NCBI GenBank assembly: GCA_003116975.1
Contig: BGKB01000011.1
Location: 496,001 to 560,000 of the forward strand
DNA from: Aurantiochytrium sp. KH105
Lineage: Eukaryota; Sar; Bigyra; Thraustochytrida; Thraustochytriidae
Reading direction: 5' to 3'
DNA length: 64,000 bases
The notes below the pieces were generated by a model, which made no database searches, was not told the origin of the DNA, and worked only from the letters and a program-made list of their open reading frames with translations. Of the stretch, positions 10,312 through 20,491 are shown one piece after another (position 1 is the first letter of the stretch; each line of letters opens with the position of its first letter). Both the position numbers and the translations under genes were made by a program.

Positions 10312-13300
10312 TCACCAGGCCGGAGCACCTTTTACAGCAATAGACGGACGCACGATCTTACCTGCGGCTTCCAGAGCCTGCTGTCTCTGCAGCTCGATGG
10401 CTGCGCGTGCCGCTCTTTTGGCCGCTCTCATTCGACCACGTTGAGCAGCGAGCTCAGCTTCAATTTCATGCTGCATGGCGGACTCAAACGATGGCTTGCT
10501 AGGACTGCCGTCCGTATCAATAGATGGTTCTTCTTGCGAATAGTGTGATTGATGAAGATCGTGTTGCTGTTTTTTGAGCTTGCGTAGTGACCGGAACTTG
10601 CGCGTATACGTATCACTTGTCCTACAGCTTGCAGGAATACCAATCATCTGCTGGTATCTATTCGAAAGTGGCGCAAGAAACTTGATTCTATTCGCCACAC
10701 GAAACGTTTCGTGCCGGTCCCTTCGTGATGGAATTGTGGGGGCGTCCAACTTTTCTCTTCCCTTTTTGTCCCTTTTTTTGCGTTTGCCACCGGCATGGTC
10801 CATCTCTGCGCGCTCATCTACGAAACAAGCATCGTTTGAGTCTGTCAGCTCCTTCTCCTCCTTGTTGTCATCATCATCGTCGTCGCCGCCGCCAACACCA
10901 TCACCGTTCGCCTTTACATTCGCGTAAAGACGCGCAGACGAGGCGCCCGCCGATGTCTTGAAAAAGGGGTCAAACTTTGCAAACGCGACTGACTCCATCC
11001 AGCGCAATCGAGCAAGACGATGGCGCTCCTCCTCCCAGATGCGATTATAGTAGCTGCTGCGTAAGTCCTCTTCCGCCATTTCGTGCAGTTCGCGGCACGA
11101 GACCAGCGCATCCTGCTGCGCCACACGACGTCGCTCTTCGAGATTTCGCCACAGTTCCTCTTCCTCAGCTAACTGCAGCTCGAGTTGGCGGTTAGCCTCT
11201 TCCTGGATGCGAAGTGCCTCGGCGGCTTCGTGTGCCTCAATCTCCTGCCAGCGCTGGCGCGATTCATAGTCTTCACGCTCCATCTCACGACGATCCAGAT
11301 CGCGAAGCTCCCGCCAGCACAGCCCCGACGGATGTTCACGGCGCTCCCGATCCTCATCTCTTTCCAGCAGAGCGCGTGCATTGAGCTCTGCCTCGGCCTC
11401 GGCCATAAGCAAGGCCCTGCGTTCTCGCGTATAAAACTTTTTCAGCTCCTCGTCTTCGACACGCATGAGTCGCAGCTCTGCCTTGCGACGCTCCTCCTCC
11501 TTTGCGCGCCACTCACGCTCTGCTTCGTAGCGCTCCAAGTCGCGCTCGTACTCCTCGTCGCCATTTTCAAGCCCTGAGCCATTTGTAAACCTCGCTTGAT
11601 CAATCAGTTCCATAGCCTGCGGACGAACCGCTCCCGCAAAGCGAATCGAACCCAAAACGGATGTGGTTACTTCCTCCATGTCAAAATGTTTGCGATGAAA
11701 CGCTTCGAGCACCTCTCTGGCGATTTCGCGCATAAGGTTTTTGCGCATTCCGCGTCTCTCCTGGTCCATCAGTCCCTGCAGTTCGTGTTCGAGAGCTTCC
11801 TGGCCTTGCATTTCTGCGCGACGCATGGCTTCGTCGTCGGCCTCAAGCTCTTCGGGACGAAACAGACCGTATAGCCTTTTCAACTTGATTCGTCGCATCG
11901 CGGCGGCGTCCACAGGTGGAACTTCGAGATCTTCTTCCGGAGCAAAGATACCGCGACCAATGAGACGTCGTCCCTGGCCGCGCTCGAGCATTGCAGTGCG
12001 ATAATTGTCGAGCTTGGTCATGCGATTTTGGAGATATTTCATTCTCACATTCTTGTTTTCCGAGTACCACGTCTTGAAGGAATTCATGGTCGGGTCCGAG
12101 ATTGGATCAGCGCCAACAAAAGAAGCGCCGGCTGTGGCCTGGAGCTCCTTGCATAGCTCATCCTTGAGCAACGAAGTACCTTGCCGAAGCTTTAAAATCG
12201 CACGCTGGGATCCGACGCAAGCTTGCGAGACCTTATGCATACTCTCAAAGATAGACCGTTTGCGAATGCTGGGTCGCACGACTCGCTGTGGAATTTCGTT
12301 CTCGATATTGTCCATGTCCCCCAAAAGTTTAGCAAGTTGCTTCGTTGCAAGCAGACGCTTTTCTGAGCGCTCAAGCATGGTGTTATTCCTGTGCAGTGCT
12401 CCAGAGGATGATTTACTCGACTCACCAGTACTCTCGCCCTCCGCAGCTTCGGATCGTAACGCCTCAAGGAGCTTCTCTTGCGCTTGCCGATGCGCTTCTT
12501 CGACAGTCTTCATGTGCAGCTCGCACATGCGTCGAATTACTGCGATCGAGTGCCGCTCCGCCACTGTAGACGCGCGGTGTTCGAGTCGCAATACATCGAC
12601 CTCTGCGTCGCACTCCTCCTGTAGCGCTTCGAGTTTTACAAGTCTTTCATGGGCGTCGAGGATGCGAGACACGCGTCGAGCTTTGCGCACGGATCTGCGT
12701 CTCACATTATCACTTGCTTCATCGAATTCCTGTCCTACGCGAGCCAGCCGTGCGGCCTCTGAAGCATCACATTTATTGCAGATTTCCTCGTAGATCCTTC
12801 GCGCTTCCTCAAGGTCTCGTTTGGCATCATCAAGATCCTGACGACGACACGAGATCGAGTCTTCAAGACTTCCATTTGTCATGTCTTTGAAACTTGTGGC
12901 CTCGTCAAGCTCACTTTCTGTCGCAGACTCCAGGTCGGATGGAAACGCGCCATCACCTTCGTCGACATCGAGGACTGAAAACTTCCCACTGTTAGAAAGC
13001 GCGTCCCGGAGTTCTTGAAGAGCTGACGCCTCGGAGAGAATCGAGTTCCGCTGTTCACCCATTCGTTTGTCGCTCCATACTCCCGCGGACACGGACATTT
13101 TCCGACGGAGCACATCCGTTTCCTTTTCGGTGCTTGGATCGCTGACATTGTTACTGATGGCTCCGGCAAACAAAGGGCGATCTCTGACGAAATCCGCTGC
13201 AGCGCATTGGATCTCCCGGCGCAAAAAATTCCCTCGGACTTGCGCATTTCCTGGAAACCACATCATGAAGATCTCCATGTGCTCCTCGTTGAGCCGTTGC

Positions 13301-15492
13301 GGCCCCATATCGTCGTCCTCGTCGCCGTCGCTTAAAAAGGAGTCATCGTCTGAAGATTCGTCTGGGTCCGACTCAAAGTCGACGTCTTCGGGGGACGTGT
13401 CCACATCACTGTTATGGTTCTCGGAGTGGCGTGCGTGGCGTTTCGCTTGCGGCAATATGTTCTCACTTTCAGCGATCGAGCGCACAATTTGATCGTAGAG
13501 AGCGACATTGGCCTCCGTGCGGCGCTCCTCCTCGGACATATTGGCCCACGTGAGAGACTCGCCCCATGTCTCTCGCAAGACGAGCTCTTCCGTGACGGGG
13601 GTCAAGTCGTCCACAAAGGCAGACACAAGCGCCCACCGCAAGGGTTTGTCGCCGAGCAGAGCTTTTGTTGCCGCGTCCAGAAGTTGGCGGTCATGCGCAA
13701 AACGAACCCATTTGGCCCACTCGGTTTCCCAAGCCTGCGCAAGTCGGTTCACCTCGGACGTGAGAAATTGCTGTCGACCAATCGTCGCATCGGAAGAAAA
13801 ATACCATGTTCGAAAGTCCCGCCATCGTTGGCGCGTCTCCCGGTCGCTGGAATCTGCGTCAGCTGGCTCGACGGCACCAATTTCGTACTTTTCGGCCTGC
13901 GTACGCACAAAGTCAGATACGCAGGCGTGTCGCGCCTCGACGTCGAGAAAGCGCCGTCGGCGGGATTCGTTCGCAGGGGACAACCACCACTTGAGGAGGC
14001 CGGAGGGCCACTCTACGGCCCTTTCGGAGGGCGAAGGGGGTGGAAAGGCAATCTCGGTGTCTGCTTGGTCATTCGTGCCGTCTTTTAGCCACAAAGGCGC
14101 GAAGGAGGATGCGAGACGCATTTCGAGCCGCAGTAAACTAGGCGCCGTCTTTTCTGGATCAGGAACGTCTTCAGATAGGGCAAGCCATTCTTCGAGCTCG
14201 CGTTTTTCCTCAGCAAGAAGCCACGCGCGCCAGCCCGCTTGCTCTGCTGCGACCAAGAAACGATCGTCCGAGTTGAGCTCGAAGTCATCAAACCACGAGA
14301 GCGCTTCTTCCATTGTGACTCGGTGCCTTTTCTTGTTGGAACTCGATCCGCCTCTCGGAGTGTTGTTTGCACTCGAACCAGCAAGGCTACGCTTCCTTTT
14401 CTTCTTTTTCCTCCTTCTTCTTGCTTCATCGTTTGCGTACGGGTCATCTTCGTCAGATAGAGAGTCGTCAGAGTTGTACTCGGACCTTGGTGTGCATGTC
14501 ACGGCCATGGCCTTGGCACCTTCGTCGTTGCGGTATGTAAGCGCATCTGCACGAGCAACAGGTGCGGGAAGACGGGACGGTGAGCGAAAGAGGGGGGACG
14601 TTGGTCCTCCACGTGAATGAGGCGAGCCAGCACGTGAAGGGGAGTTTGGATGTCCTGATGGCCGTGGCAAATCGATATCAAGCACCTCGAATGCATCGTC
14701 CGCCTCAGAAGCCTTGAGCTCGCTGTTCCCTGCTTCTCCTTCGCTTTCTGCGGATGCACTTTCGTCATCGCTATCATCGTCACCAGAGGGGCCAAAGATG
14801 CGTCGAAGCATTCTTCTTGCCTTGCGATCGCCTGCAAGCGCACGTTCTTGAAGAGCTTTAATAAGGGCTCGGTCTGCAAATCCAATGGGCAATGCCGAGC
14901 CTCGGCCATATGCACAATCACTGTGGAATGGCATTCGGGTTTTCACGTCTGCCAACGTGCGTCGCGTGTAGACGATGTGTTTCTCATCCTTTTGCAATAC
15001 TTGCTGATCAAGGTATTTGCGTTTGGCTTGGCTTGCTTCTGCGTTGACTCGATTTCGTCGCTCGAGGAGTCCTCTTCGCAGAAAAGGTCGCCTCGTTCGT
15101 TCGTGCGAGGGTGTGGCAAGGTCACGACTGCGCTGCGCATCACGCGGGTCAACCTCGACTGATGCAATAATGCCCTCTTCCAGACCAAGCTCTTGGAGAG
15201 CTGCATCGATGTCAGCCTGAGTAATAACGATGCCCTTTTCATCATCGAGCACGAGCTGATCCGTCACGTCGATGTTGTAGTTTGGCAGCTTCTTCGCGGC
15301 GATATTGTCCTTTTTCCTGTTGTTCTTCTTTTTCTTGGACTTTTGGTGATGGGTGTCTGCATGGTTCTTCTCTGCATCAGCAATCTTGGCATGGGTTTCG
15401 GCCGTGGGGACCACGTGTTCATCCGTGTCGTCGAGATCCCACCCGCGCCATTCCTGCCCGAGACCTCTGCTGTCCTCGCGTCTTCCTGCCAT
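10312..15492 (-). CDS. Large highly charged coiled-coil protein, function unknown
   Basis: A single 5.18-kb frame encodes 1726 residues. The N-terminal 100 residues include a lysine-rich, NLS-like stretch (KSKKKKNNRKKD). Acidic Ser/Asp/Glu patches follow (GDDDSDDESASAESEGE; EDDPYANDEARRRRKKKKRKR), mixed with basic clusters. From about residue 800 the protein is dominated by heptad-like Glu/Arg/Leu-rich helices (for example EEARRIYEEICNKCDASEA and LELQLAEEEELWRNLEERRR). A short acidic Asp run (GGGDDDDDDN) precedes a basic C-terminal region. No enzyme domain was recognised. Composition suggests a nuclear or cytoskeletal scaffold, but that is inference only. The first ATG gives MAGRREDS and the frame is uninterrupted. 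Confidence 0.8.
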   Translation of the reverse strand: MAGRREDSRGLGQEWRGWDLDDTDEHVVPTAETHAKIADAEKNHADTHHQKSKKKKNNRKKDNIAAKKLPNYNIDVTDQLVLDDEKGIVITQADIDAALQELGLEEGIIASVEVDPRDAQRSRDLATPSHERTRRPFLRRGLLERRNRVNAEASQAKRKYLDQQVLQKDEKHIVYTRRTLADVKTRMPFHSDCAYGRGSALPIGFADRALIKALQERALAGDRKARRMLRRIFGPSGDDDSDDESASAESEGEAGNSELKASEADDAFEVLDIDLPRPSGHPNSPSRAGSPHSRGGPTSPLFRSPSRLPAPVARADALTYRNDEGAKAMAVTCTPRSEYNSDDSLSDEDDPYANDEARRRRKKKKRKRSLAGSSANNTPRGGSSSNKKRHRVTMEEALSWFDDFELNSDDRFLVAAEQAGWRAWLLAEEKRELEEWLALSEDVPDPEKTAPSLLRLEMRLASSFAPLWLKDGTNDQADTEIAFPPPSPSERAVEWPSGLLKWWLSPANESRRRRFLDVEARHACVSDFVRTQAEKYEIGAVEPADADSSDRETRQRWRDFRTWYFSSDATIGRQQFLTSEVNRLAQAWETEWAKWVRFAHDRQLLDAATKALLGDKPLRWALVSAFVDDLTPVTEELVLRETWGESLTWANMSEEERRTEANVALYDQIVRSIAESENILPQAKRHARHSENHNSDVDTSPEDVDFESDPDESSDDDSFLSDGDEDDDMGPQRLNEEHMEIFMMWFPGNAQVRGNFLRREIQCAAADFVRDRPLFAGAISNNVSDPSTEKETDVLRRKMSVSAGVWSDKRMGEQRNSILSEASALQELRDALSNSGKFSVLDVDEGDGAFPSDLESATESELDEATSFKDMTNGSLEDSISCRRQDLDDAKRDLEEARRIYEEICNKCDASEAARLARVGQEFDEASDNVRRRSVRKARRVSRILDAHERLVKLEALQEECDAEVDVLRLEHRASTVAERHSIAVIRRMCELHMKTVEEAHRQAQEKLLEALRSEAAEGESTGESSKSSSGALHRNNTMLERSEKRLLATKQLAKLLGDMDNIENEIPQRVVRPSIRKRSIFESMHKVSQACVGSQRAILKLRQGTSLLKDELCKELQATAGASFVGADPISDPTMNSFKTWYSENKNVRMKYLQNRMTKLDNYRTAMLERGQGRRLIGRGIFAPEEDLEVPPVDAAAMRRIKLKRLYGLFRPEELEADDEAMRRAEMQGQEALEHELQGLMDQERRGMRKNLMREIAREVLEAFHRKHFDMEEVTTSVLGSIRFAGAVRPQAMELIDQARFTNGSGLENGDEEYERDLERYEAEREWRAKEEERRKAELRLMRVEDEELKKFYTRERRALLMAEAEAELNARALLERDEDRERREHPSGLCWRELRDLDRREMEREDYESRQRWQEIEAHEAAEALRIQEEANRQLELQLAEEEELWRNLEERRRVAQQDALVSCRELHEMAEEDLRSSYYNRIWEEERHRLARLRWMESVAFAKFDPFFKTSAGASSARLYANVKANGDGVGGGDDDDDDNKEEKELTDSNDACFVDERAEMDHAGGKRKKRDKKGREKLDAPTIPSRRDRHETFRVANRIKFLAPLSNRYQQMIGIPASCRTSDTYTRKFRSLRKLKKQQHDLHQSHYSQEEPSIDTDGSPSKPSFESAMQHEIEAELAAQRGRMRAAKRAARAAIELQRQQALEAAGKIVRPSIAVKGAPAW

Positions 15493-15871
15493 TATTTTTT
15501 GCTGGAGCTCGCTGTGCTCTCCAAAGAGGTGTCGGGGTTGGCGCTATTCTGGCAGCGCAATGTTTGGTGCGTTTGCCACGCACGCAAACCTCCCGAGCGC
15601 AAGCACAAAGGCTCGCGCGACGAGGTTATGCGCGCGATCGAGCCTCGTAAGGCCCTAGGCACGTCCGAGGCCCGCGCGTCTCGCCTCGCCTCGCCTCGCG
15701 AAACGTTGCCGCTCGCCACTGTCTCCGTTCATGGCACCTAAACTTGAACTTCAAACGATCCGTTGCGATGCACCGTTTTATCCTCGATGACGGCTCACCT
15801 TCTGTCCGACCAGCCATACCCATAAAGAAAGACTCGCATGGCATGTTTGGCTTGCCATGGTTGATGGAATG

Positions 15872-15935
<64 letters not shown>

Positions 15936-16538
15936 GTTGGTCGATTGATCGATCGATCGATGGGCCGATCTCGAGCGTGGCGAGCGATAGTCACCCCCGG
16001 AGCGGCCGACAAGGCGTGTCTGTCTGCCAAGCCGCAGGCCCCGTCGCTGCTTTCCTGGCATCGCGTGTCGCCAAGATTCCCGGCCACCAACACTAGTCGA
16101 GGACCGCGATCGATGCGCAGCCCGAGCGAGCCCTTCACGCGCGAGCCTCCGGCGTGCCGCTTCGCATTTCCACCGTGCCTGCAACGCCCGCCTGCCCGCC
16201 TGCTACGTCCTCGCGCGAGCTCCCACGACGCAGCCCGGAGGCTCCAGCTCGCTCGCTATCTGCAGCTCGAGCTAGCGCGCCAGGGAAGAGAGGCGGGAAA
16301 GCAGAGGCGAGCGGAGGACAGGCAAAGAGAGCAGAGAGAGCAGAGAGGAAAGGAGAAAAGAGGAGAGCAGAGACCGCGGGCAGAGCGCCTTCGCGACCCC
16401 GACCCGCGCGCCGCGCTGGCTGGCTGCGCTGGCTGCGCTGGCCCCGGCCGCGACCCGCGCGCAGCCGCCCCGCGCGCCGCCCCGCGCGCCGCACGCCGCG
16501 CGACGCGCTGCGCGCGCGTCTGCGGAGGCGGGCGCGGC
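15493..16538. other. Divergent promoter region with a (TTGA)n microsatellite
   Basis: This kilobase separates the coiled-coil gene (minus) and the MFS transporter (plus). It holds a (TGAT/TTGA)n array at about 15874-15960 that decays into GATC repeats. Purine-rich AGAGAGCAGAGAGA sequence follows near 16320-16370, then a very GC-rich CpG stretch up to the transporter start. Frames through it are compositional. Confidence 0.6.
15874..15960 (+). repeat. (TTGA)n microsatellite grading into (GATC)n
   Basis: About 15 TTGA units are followed by TTGG variants and four GATC units. The array is intergenic, in the divergent spacer. Confidence 0.9.
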
Positions 16539-17930
16539 ATGGCGGCGAGCCATGCGCGCTTGCTGAGCCACAGGGGTCGAGGCGCGCGAGGCCGCGAGGC
16601 GATGTGGTTCGCGTACGTCCTGGGCGCGATCGGGCTGGCGGGCGGCGCCGTGTACGGGTACAATGTGGGCGCGAGCGCGTACCTGGACCAGGTGGCCGAG
16701 GACTTCGCGCTGTCGGTGGCGCAGATGCAGATGATCAGCTCCATGGCCACGGTCACGGACGCCATCTCCATGCTCGTCCTCGGGAACCTCTTGCTCGACA
16801 AGTTCGGGCGGCGCAACCTGGTCGCCTTTGGGGCCGTCTGCAACGTATGCGGCGCGGTCTTGGGCGCGCTCGCGGACCGCTTCGAGATCTTGCTCGTGGC
16901 GCGGGCCGTCTCGGGCGTGGCGAACGGCATCAACATCCTCACGGTCCCCATGCTTGTGGCCGAGTCGGCGCCCCTTGCACATCGCGGCTTGCTCGTGTCC
17001 CTGGCGCAAGTCGGTATCGTGATTGGATTTACGCTGCCATACGTGGTGCAACTGTCTGCCAAGCGATGGCAAGTGACGGTCGCCTGTGGAGGCGCCCCGG
17101 GCGCTGCCTTGCTTCTCTTTCTCGTTTCCGTGTGGAGCCGCGCCGAGTCCAAAGCTTGGCTGGCCTCGCGCATCGAGCCTGCATACGAGGTCGTTCCTGC
17201 GCATGGCAACAACGTTGAAGCGCAGAGCGCACGAGAATCTGACGAAGTGGACGAGGAAGAGTTTGCTCGGGCTTCGCGTGAAGAAACCCCCATGGAGAGC
17301 GAGGAGAGCGACGACGCCGCCCCGACGAGTAGCTACGAAGGGCAATTCGGCTTTTACGGTCGCTGCGCGCTAGCGGTTGTGCTCGCATTCACAAACAATG
17401 CGTCTGACGCGATCATTTTTTATGGTCCCCAAATCATTCAGGATGCCGGCATGGGCAGCGAAGACTCGCTCGTGACTGCCCTCATCATTTCAGCAGCTAA
17501 TATTCCTGCCATGATCCTCGTTCTAGTGGTCATTGAGCGTTTTCCTCGCCGTATGATGCTCTTGTGGGGACTGCTCGTGATCGTCGTGGCCTATGTGGTA
17601 GTTGGGCTCACCTTTTTGTCCAAACTACACAATGCTCACGTTCTTGTCGTTGGCGGTCTTTTGACAATAATGATGGCTTATCAAGTAGGCCCTGGCACGC
17701 TATTTCTGGTTGTTCTTCCGGAATTGTTTGTGCAAGAGCACCGAGCAAAGGGGATGGCTATTGGAGCTTCGTCCATGTCCTTTTTCTCGATTGTATGCAA
17801 TGGCACTATGCTCAGCACAATCAAGACCTTTGGGCCGGGAGCGACCTTTTTATTTTATTCGTCTCTCTACGTCATTTGTCTCGCCATTCTTGTGCGCTAC
17901 TTGCCCGAGTCCAAGAATGTCCGAATATGA
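16539..17930 (+). CDS. Major facilitator superfamily transporter, sugar-porter-like
   Basis: The 463-residue membrane protein has about eleven or twelve hydrophobic segments. MFS motifs include the loop 2-3 signature DKFGRRN, the sugar-porter-like segment after the central loop (FTNNASDAIIFYGPQIIQDAG), and the C-terminal LPESKN, a variant of the PESPR/PETKG motif. The central loop (about residues 210-270) is acidic and Ser-rich (DEVDEEEFARASREETPME). It resembles inositol/hexose porters, but substrate cannot be read from the sequence. The frame is open upstream to 15933, but that region is CpG-rich promoter DNA. I use the ATG at 16539, 81 bases before the first transmembrane segment. Confidence 0.8.
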   Translation: MAASHARLLSHRGRGARGREAMWFAYVLGAIGLAGGAVYGYNVGASAYLDQVAEDFALSVAQMQMISSMATVTDAISMLVLGNLLLDKFGRRNLVAFGAVCNVCGAVLGALADRFEILLVARAVSGVANGINILTVPMLVAESAPLAHRGLLVSLAQVGIVIGFTLPYVVQLSAKRWQVTVACGGAPGAALLLFLVSVWSRAESKAWLASRIEPAYEVVPAHGNNVEAQSARESDEVDEEEFARASREETPMESEESDDAAPTSSYEGQFGFYGRCALAVVLAFTNNASDAIIFYGPQIIQDAGMGSEDSLVTALIISAANIPAMILVLVVIERFPRRMMLLWGLLVIVVAYVVVGLTFLSKLHNAHVLVVGGLLTIMMAYQVGPGTLFLVVLPELFVQEHRAKGMAIGASSMSFFSIVCNGTMLSTIKTFGPGATFLFYSSLYVICLAILVRYLPESKNVRI

Positions 17931-18288
17931 GAATTGACCGACCACCTTGAAATGGGGGGAGAGAGGAGGAAGGGGGGGGGTTGGGAAAAAATATGAATCA
18001 CGAGAAGAAAAACCTGGGACAATTGATGGCGCCCGTTCGGAGGCAAGCCTTAGCAGCAGCCTTTGCCTTTTTAGCGGCTCGCCACCTCCGTGGCAACGGC
18101 AGCAAGCATGCACATCCTAGTAGAGCTACCAGGGTTGGCTAATAGTAAAAATTCATGCGTAAGATAAAAGAAATACAGTAATTGCAAAGCATCCTACGTG
18201 CTCCAATGTAAGAGCGGGAATACGAGCCAGACGGCGCAGTGCAGACGACGCAGCAGACCTCGCTGGCTTGTTTAGCTTGCTTGAGCAC
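17931..18288. other. Intergenic region between MFS and coiled-coil genes
   Basis: The region contains a G-rich run (about 17951-17983) just after the transporter stop, then AT-richer DNA. No gene or RNA is evident. Confidence 0.5.
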
Positions 18289-19422
18289 ATGGCGGCGGCC
18301 TCTACGTGCGGTCGCGTGCTCCAGGTGCTCGTGCTCGAAGGCACTTTTGGTAGTTCAACGCCTTCAAACGCCGAGTCGCGCATTCTCGCCGAAGTCTACC
18401 TTAGTGATCCGCACTACATGACCAGCAACGACAACAGCAGCAACAACACCGACGACAACAACAAAGCCGATGGGTCCCGCGAAACAGGGACATTAACCCT
18501 GGAGCTCATTGCTTCACGTGGACTTTTCGTCGAGCGTGTTTGGTGTCTTAAAGGTGATCAAGTTTGGATTGTTTGCGCATGTGACAATGCCACGTTCGAG
18601 CAAGCGCCCGTTATTTACATCGTGGATCACTCAGTGCCGAATATGACTCCATTATGGCAACGAGTTCTTTGCACGGCGCGCTCGCGTCAAGAATGTATTC
18701 GAGAACAGATACCCTGGCATGCCTTGGCGGATCTCGCTCCGGAGGATCAATTTTGTATCGTTGCGGCTCGTTTTTTCAGCCCAGAACCAGAATCTGAAAA
18801 GTTATCACACGAGGTGCAGACGCCGGAAGCAAACATGCACATTGATAGCTCTTATGGACGTGCGCAAGAAGTTCATACTCCGTCCCAAGGTTCTCGATCG
18901 TTTTACAATGCTCAGCGGCCTGCACACGATGATGAATGCTATCCTGATCTCCCACGTGAACGAAATCATGCTCGGCAGAGCGCTTTTGCGCGCGCGCGCG
19001 ATAAAAGCCAATCTCGGGAACATAGTTTTTTTCTGCGTGAAATGCGCGCAAGCGAGGAAGCTCATCGGCGAGAAATGCAAACGCAGCAAGAGGTTTTCGC
19101 CAAGCAGCTTTCTGCTGAACGTGAGGCGGCAAAGAGTCTTTTGCGCACAGAACGTGAGATGCTTCGTGGGAAACTTGAACATGAGAGGGCTTTACTCTGG
19201 GGCGAACGGGATGCACTGGAGCGAATTGCGACAGCCCGCGAGGCAGCCTCTCACCGAGCTCTTTTGGCTGAAAAAAGCACTTTACAGGAACTTTTACGGG
19301 CGCAAACATCCTTTTTGGAGGATAAGTTGCACGAACTTGAACTCAAGCATGATCTAGCTTCTGCCGTCATGCGGCTTCTATCACAAGATCGCGCCGCCAA
19401 TGACGATGGCCAAGACGTCTGA
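18289..19422 (+). CDS. Coiled-coil protein with possible C2-like N-terminus, unknown
   Basis: The 377-residue product has a beta-strand-like N-terminal region (VLQVLVLEGTF; ESRILAEVYLSD; TLTLELIASRGLF; VWIVCACDNATF). It includes an Asn/Asp-rich insertion (NDNSSNNTDDNNKADG). The strand pattern is reminiscent of a C2-type domain but no calcium-binding signature is clear. From about residue 240 the protein is a long charged coiled coil (REMRASEEAHRREMQTQQEV, then EREAAKSLLRTEREMLRGK). I chose the ATG at 18289, the first ATG of the frame. Its 3' end overlaps the end of a damaged minus-strand gene. No function is assigned. Confidence 0.7.
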   Translation: MAAASTCGRVLQVLVLEGTFGSSTPSNAESRILAEVYLSDPHYMTSNDNSSNNTDDNNKADGSRETGTLTLELIASRGLFVERVWCLKGDQVWIVCACDNATFEQAPVIYIVDHSVPNMTPLWQRVLCTARSRQECIREQIPWHALADLAPEDQFCIVAARFFSPEPESEKLSHEVQTPEANMHIDSSYGRAQEVHTPSQGSRSFYNAQRPAHDDECYPDLPRERNHARQSAFARARDKSQSREHSFFLREMRASEEAHRREMQTQQEVFAKQLSAEREAAKSLLRTEREMLRGKLEHERALLWGERDALERIATAREAASHRALLAEKSTLQELLRAQTSFLEDKLHELELKHDLASAVMRLLSQDRAANDDGQDV

Positions 19423-20086
19423 TGGCTCCACTGCAGCACTAAACAAACAAACGAACATACAAACAACGCAACAACGTATAACACTGTAATCTAACGTTTT
19501 CTTCACTTCCTTTATCAGCGCCGTCTCAAGCTTCATGCGCACTGCGCCCTCAAACACTGTCTTGGACAGGGAGAGAAAAAGAAGATACCACTTTGACGCT
19601 TCAAAGCCGCGACGCATGGCGTCCTCTGCCAGATTACCCAAGGCAAATCCGTAAACACGGCATCGCGGGCGCCGCGGAACATGCTGATGAGCGTTTTCAG
19701 AGTGCTGGCAGGTTTCTCCGTCCCAGGAACAGCAATCAGCCGGATTTGATCGCCAGTTTCCTCGAGCGCGAACTTTGCCAAGCCAAAACGAGTGATGGCC
19801 TGCTTCCCTGCAAGACGCGGGGTGCGTGGACGCATGCTCATGCTGCCACTATGCTCGGCACAAAGCGAGAGAAGACGCGCAAATACACTGTCGGGGAGAA
19901 AGAACTTGGAGAAGTTCAATAAACAGGTCAGCCCACTCTCGCAATGTCGCGTGCGAGTTTGCGGTCCGTGGAGTTCTTGAGCAGACTGCTCACAAGGTTG
20001 AGTGATTCGCTCTGGCGGTGTGTCGGTAGCGACGATTCTGGGAAGCGCCAGTTCGACACGAGTATGGCGCCGCGCACATTCTCCAT
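19381..20086 (-). pseudogene. Damaged minus-strand gene, two apparent frameshifts
   Basis: Coding-like sequence runs across three different reading frames. From the ATG at 20086 the first frame reads MENVRGAILVSNWRF... to LARDIARVG and stops at 19928. The second frame resumes near 19935 with LTCLLNFSKFFLPDSVF and continues to TLKTLISMFRGA near 19665. The third carries VYGFALGNLAEDAMRRGFEA to EVKKTLDYSVIRC and ends at 19381. The joins look like one-base slips, because no good GT-AG intron fits either one. The hydrophobic, glycine-containing pattern could be a small membrane protein but I do not recognise the family. It is either a recent pseudogene or a real gene with sequence errors. It overlaps the 3' end of the plus-strand coiled-coil gene. 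Confidence 0.45.
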
Positions 20087-20491
20087 GAGGTAGTGCACGG
20101 CGGGGACTCGGCGCGTTCTCCGCGGGGCGCGCGCGCACGGCGTGGCGCCCGCGATAGTTGCTCGCAGTCGCTTGCTTCTCGCAGGCCTGCAGACTGCCGC
20201 TGCCGCGCGCGAGCGAAGGCAGCGGGGAAGGGAGAATTGGGTGTTTGTCCAGCGCGTGCCGTGCACGTGCTCGCTCCGCTGCACCTGCCACTGCACACCC
20301 GCACCCACACTCGGCTTTCCAGTCGATAGTACTATTCTACACTTCTACTTTCGCTTTGGCTAAAATCGACTTTGGGCCCGAGCGAATGAATGGGAGAATC
20401 AAAGAACGACCAGCGAAACGAGACGGAGCAAACCCGCTTCGCTCCGGCGCGTGCCAGCGAAGCGAGCGAGCGAGCGAGGGAGACGCGCGCG
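20087..20491. other. Promoter region upstream of the M16 protease
   Basis: This GC-rich divergent spacer holds short (GCGA)n/(GAGC)n tracts at about 20455-20480. The protease frame is open from 20390 but its first useful ATG is at 20492. Confidence 0.45.

Noticed and set aside
15874-15960. Direct repeats as a CRISPR array
   Set aside because: The units are four bases with no spacers and the genome is eukaryotic; this is a microsatellite.
15933-16538. Upstream extension of the MFS transporter frame
   Set aside because: Arginine/alanine-rich translation of CpG-rich promoter DNA; it lacks any domain and precedes the natural start at 16539.
19905-19936. A 32-base GT-AG intron joining the first two pieces of the damaged gene
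   Set aside because: The phase would fit, but all other introns in the window are 64 bases or longer and the second break has no intron option, so frame slips explain both better.
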